Source: DAISJI01 sp964559835 (lineage in GTDB: Bacteria; Acidobacteriota; Terriglobia; Terriglobales; Acidobacteriaceae). Taken from it: DNA of 20,418 nt. The notes beneath the pieces were generated by a model. It worked only from the letters and a program-made list of their open reading frames with translations. It was not told where the DNA came from and did no database searches. The stretch spans positions 1-20,418 of the forward strand of contig CAZLJE010000056.1 in the NCBI GenBank assembly GCA_964559835.1, read 5' to 3'. Every line of letters starts with the position of its first letter. The first letter of the stretch is position 1. Positions 19,749 to 20,418 of this stretch are shown here, piece by piece. A program made the position numbers and the translations under genes.

Positions 19749-20418
19749 ATGACGAACAGTTTTGGCAGCCGCTCAACCTTGAAGGTCGGCAGCCGTGAGT
19801 ACGAGATCTTCCGCATCGACGCCCTCGACAAGCAGGGAATCAAGACCACGCACCTGCCCTACTCGCTCCGTATCCTGCTGGAGAACCTGCTCCGCCACGA
19901 GGACGGCAAGGCCGTGAAGGCCGATGAGATCCGCGCCCTCGCCGCGTGGAAAGGCGCCGCCGGGTCGCAGGAGATCGCGTTCATGCCCGCGCGCGTACTG
20001 CTCCAGGATTTCACCGGTGTTCCCGCCGTGGTGGACCTGGCCGCCATGCGCGACGCGGTCCGCAAAATGGGCGGCGATGCGGCGGCCATCAATCCGCTGA
20101 TGCCGGCCGAGTTGGTCATCGACCACTCGGTGCAGGTGGACGAGTTCGGCACGAAGTTCGCGTTCCAGGTGAATGCCGACCTCGAACTCCAGCGCAATCA
20201 CGAGCGTTACGCGTTCTTGCGCTGGGGACAGACCGCGTTCGAGAACCTCGCCATTGTCCCGCCCGACACCGGCATCGTGCACCAGGTCAATCTCGAGTAC
20301 CTGGCGCGCGTGGTGTTCGTCAATCAATCCAACGGCAAGCTTGCGGCATATCCCGACACGCTGGTCGGCACCGACTCGCACACGACCATGATCAACGGCC
20401 TCGGCGTGCTCGGCTGGG
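19749..20418 (+). CDS. acnA: aconitate hydratase A, N-terminal part (runs off the window)
   Basis: Aconitase interconverts citrate and isocitrate in the TCA cycle with a 4Fe-4S cluster. Only the first 223 codons are present; the reading frame is open to the right edge. The sequence matches the AcnA/IRP branch: a LPYSLRILLENLLRHEDG segment, FMPARVLLQDFTGVPAVVDLAAMRDA, NPLMPAELVIDHSVQVDEFG, NHERYAFLRWGQ, VPPDTGIVHQVNLEYLARVVF and YPDTLVGTDSHTTMINGLGVLGW. The His of DHSVQ and the TDSHT motif are active-site elements. The ATG at 19749 has a GAGG Shine-Dalgarno sequence four bases upstream. The Fe-S cysteines lie beyond the window. Confidence 0.97.
   Translation, partial: MTNSFGSRSTLKVGSREYEIFRIDALDKQGIKTTHLPYSLRILLENLLRHEDGKAVKADEIRALAAWKGAAGSQEIAFMPARVLLQDFTGVPAVVDLAAMRDAVRKMGGDAAAINPLMPAELVIDHSVQVDEFGTKFAFQVNADLELQRNHERYAFLRWGQTAFENLAIVPPDTGIVHQVNLEYLARVVFVNQSNGKLAAYPDTLVGTDSHTTMINGLGVLGW

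Overview
This is a high-GC chromosomal window that looks like Acidobacteriota, probably a soil Terriglobia/Koribacter-type lineage. That placement is inference. It rests on the gene mix (a carbohydrate-selective porin, a BlaI/M56 pair, a GH105 hydrolase, a compact exosortase) and on many intergenic short tandem repeats with 7-bp or 10-bp periods. No rRNA, tRNA, CRISPR array, transposase gene or phage gene was found.

Layout. 1-115: a 25-bp direct repeat and REP-like hairpins. 117-3924: four minus-strand genes, namely a secreted cupin-like protein, a deoxynucleoside kinase, a polysaccharide deacetylase and hemL. 4037-5419: a carbohydrate porin (+). 5568-8035: a blaI-like repressor and a translationally coupled M56 (BlaR1-like) membrane protease whose sensor half is ankyrin-like. 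8169-9418: an FRG-domain protein and a small membrane-anchored protein (+). 9591-11644: an APC amino-acid permease and a COG3963-type methyltransferase (-). 11820-12257: a small membrane protein (+). 12435-16151: mfd (+). 16148-17143: a polytopic membrane protein (-). 17276-18439: an exported GH105-type glycosidase (+). 18445-19467: a two-gene minus-strand unit of a Ser-rich exported protein with a sorting-signal-like C-terminus, followed by a compact exosortase-like transpeptidase. 19749-end: the start of acnA (+), cut by the window edge.

The three most interesting points follow. (1) The exosortase-like gene lies six bases downstream of its likely sole substrate, which looks like a dedicated surface-sorting pair with a non-PEP recognition sequence. 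(2) Heptamer and decamer tandem arrays, several arranged as inverted pairs, fill most intergenic gaps and supply the stop codons of two genes. Four different arrays sit in frame inside mfd, and a palindromic repeat sits in frame inside the APC permease. (3) The M56 antirepressor has ankyrin-like repeats where BlaR1 carries its penicillin sensor, and tandem dyads lie over the blaI promoter. At least six genes also have a -10-like hexamer 6-10 nt before the start codon and no Shine-Dalgarno sequence, which suggests leaderless mRNAs.
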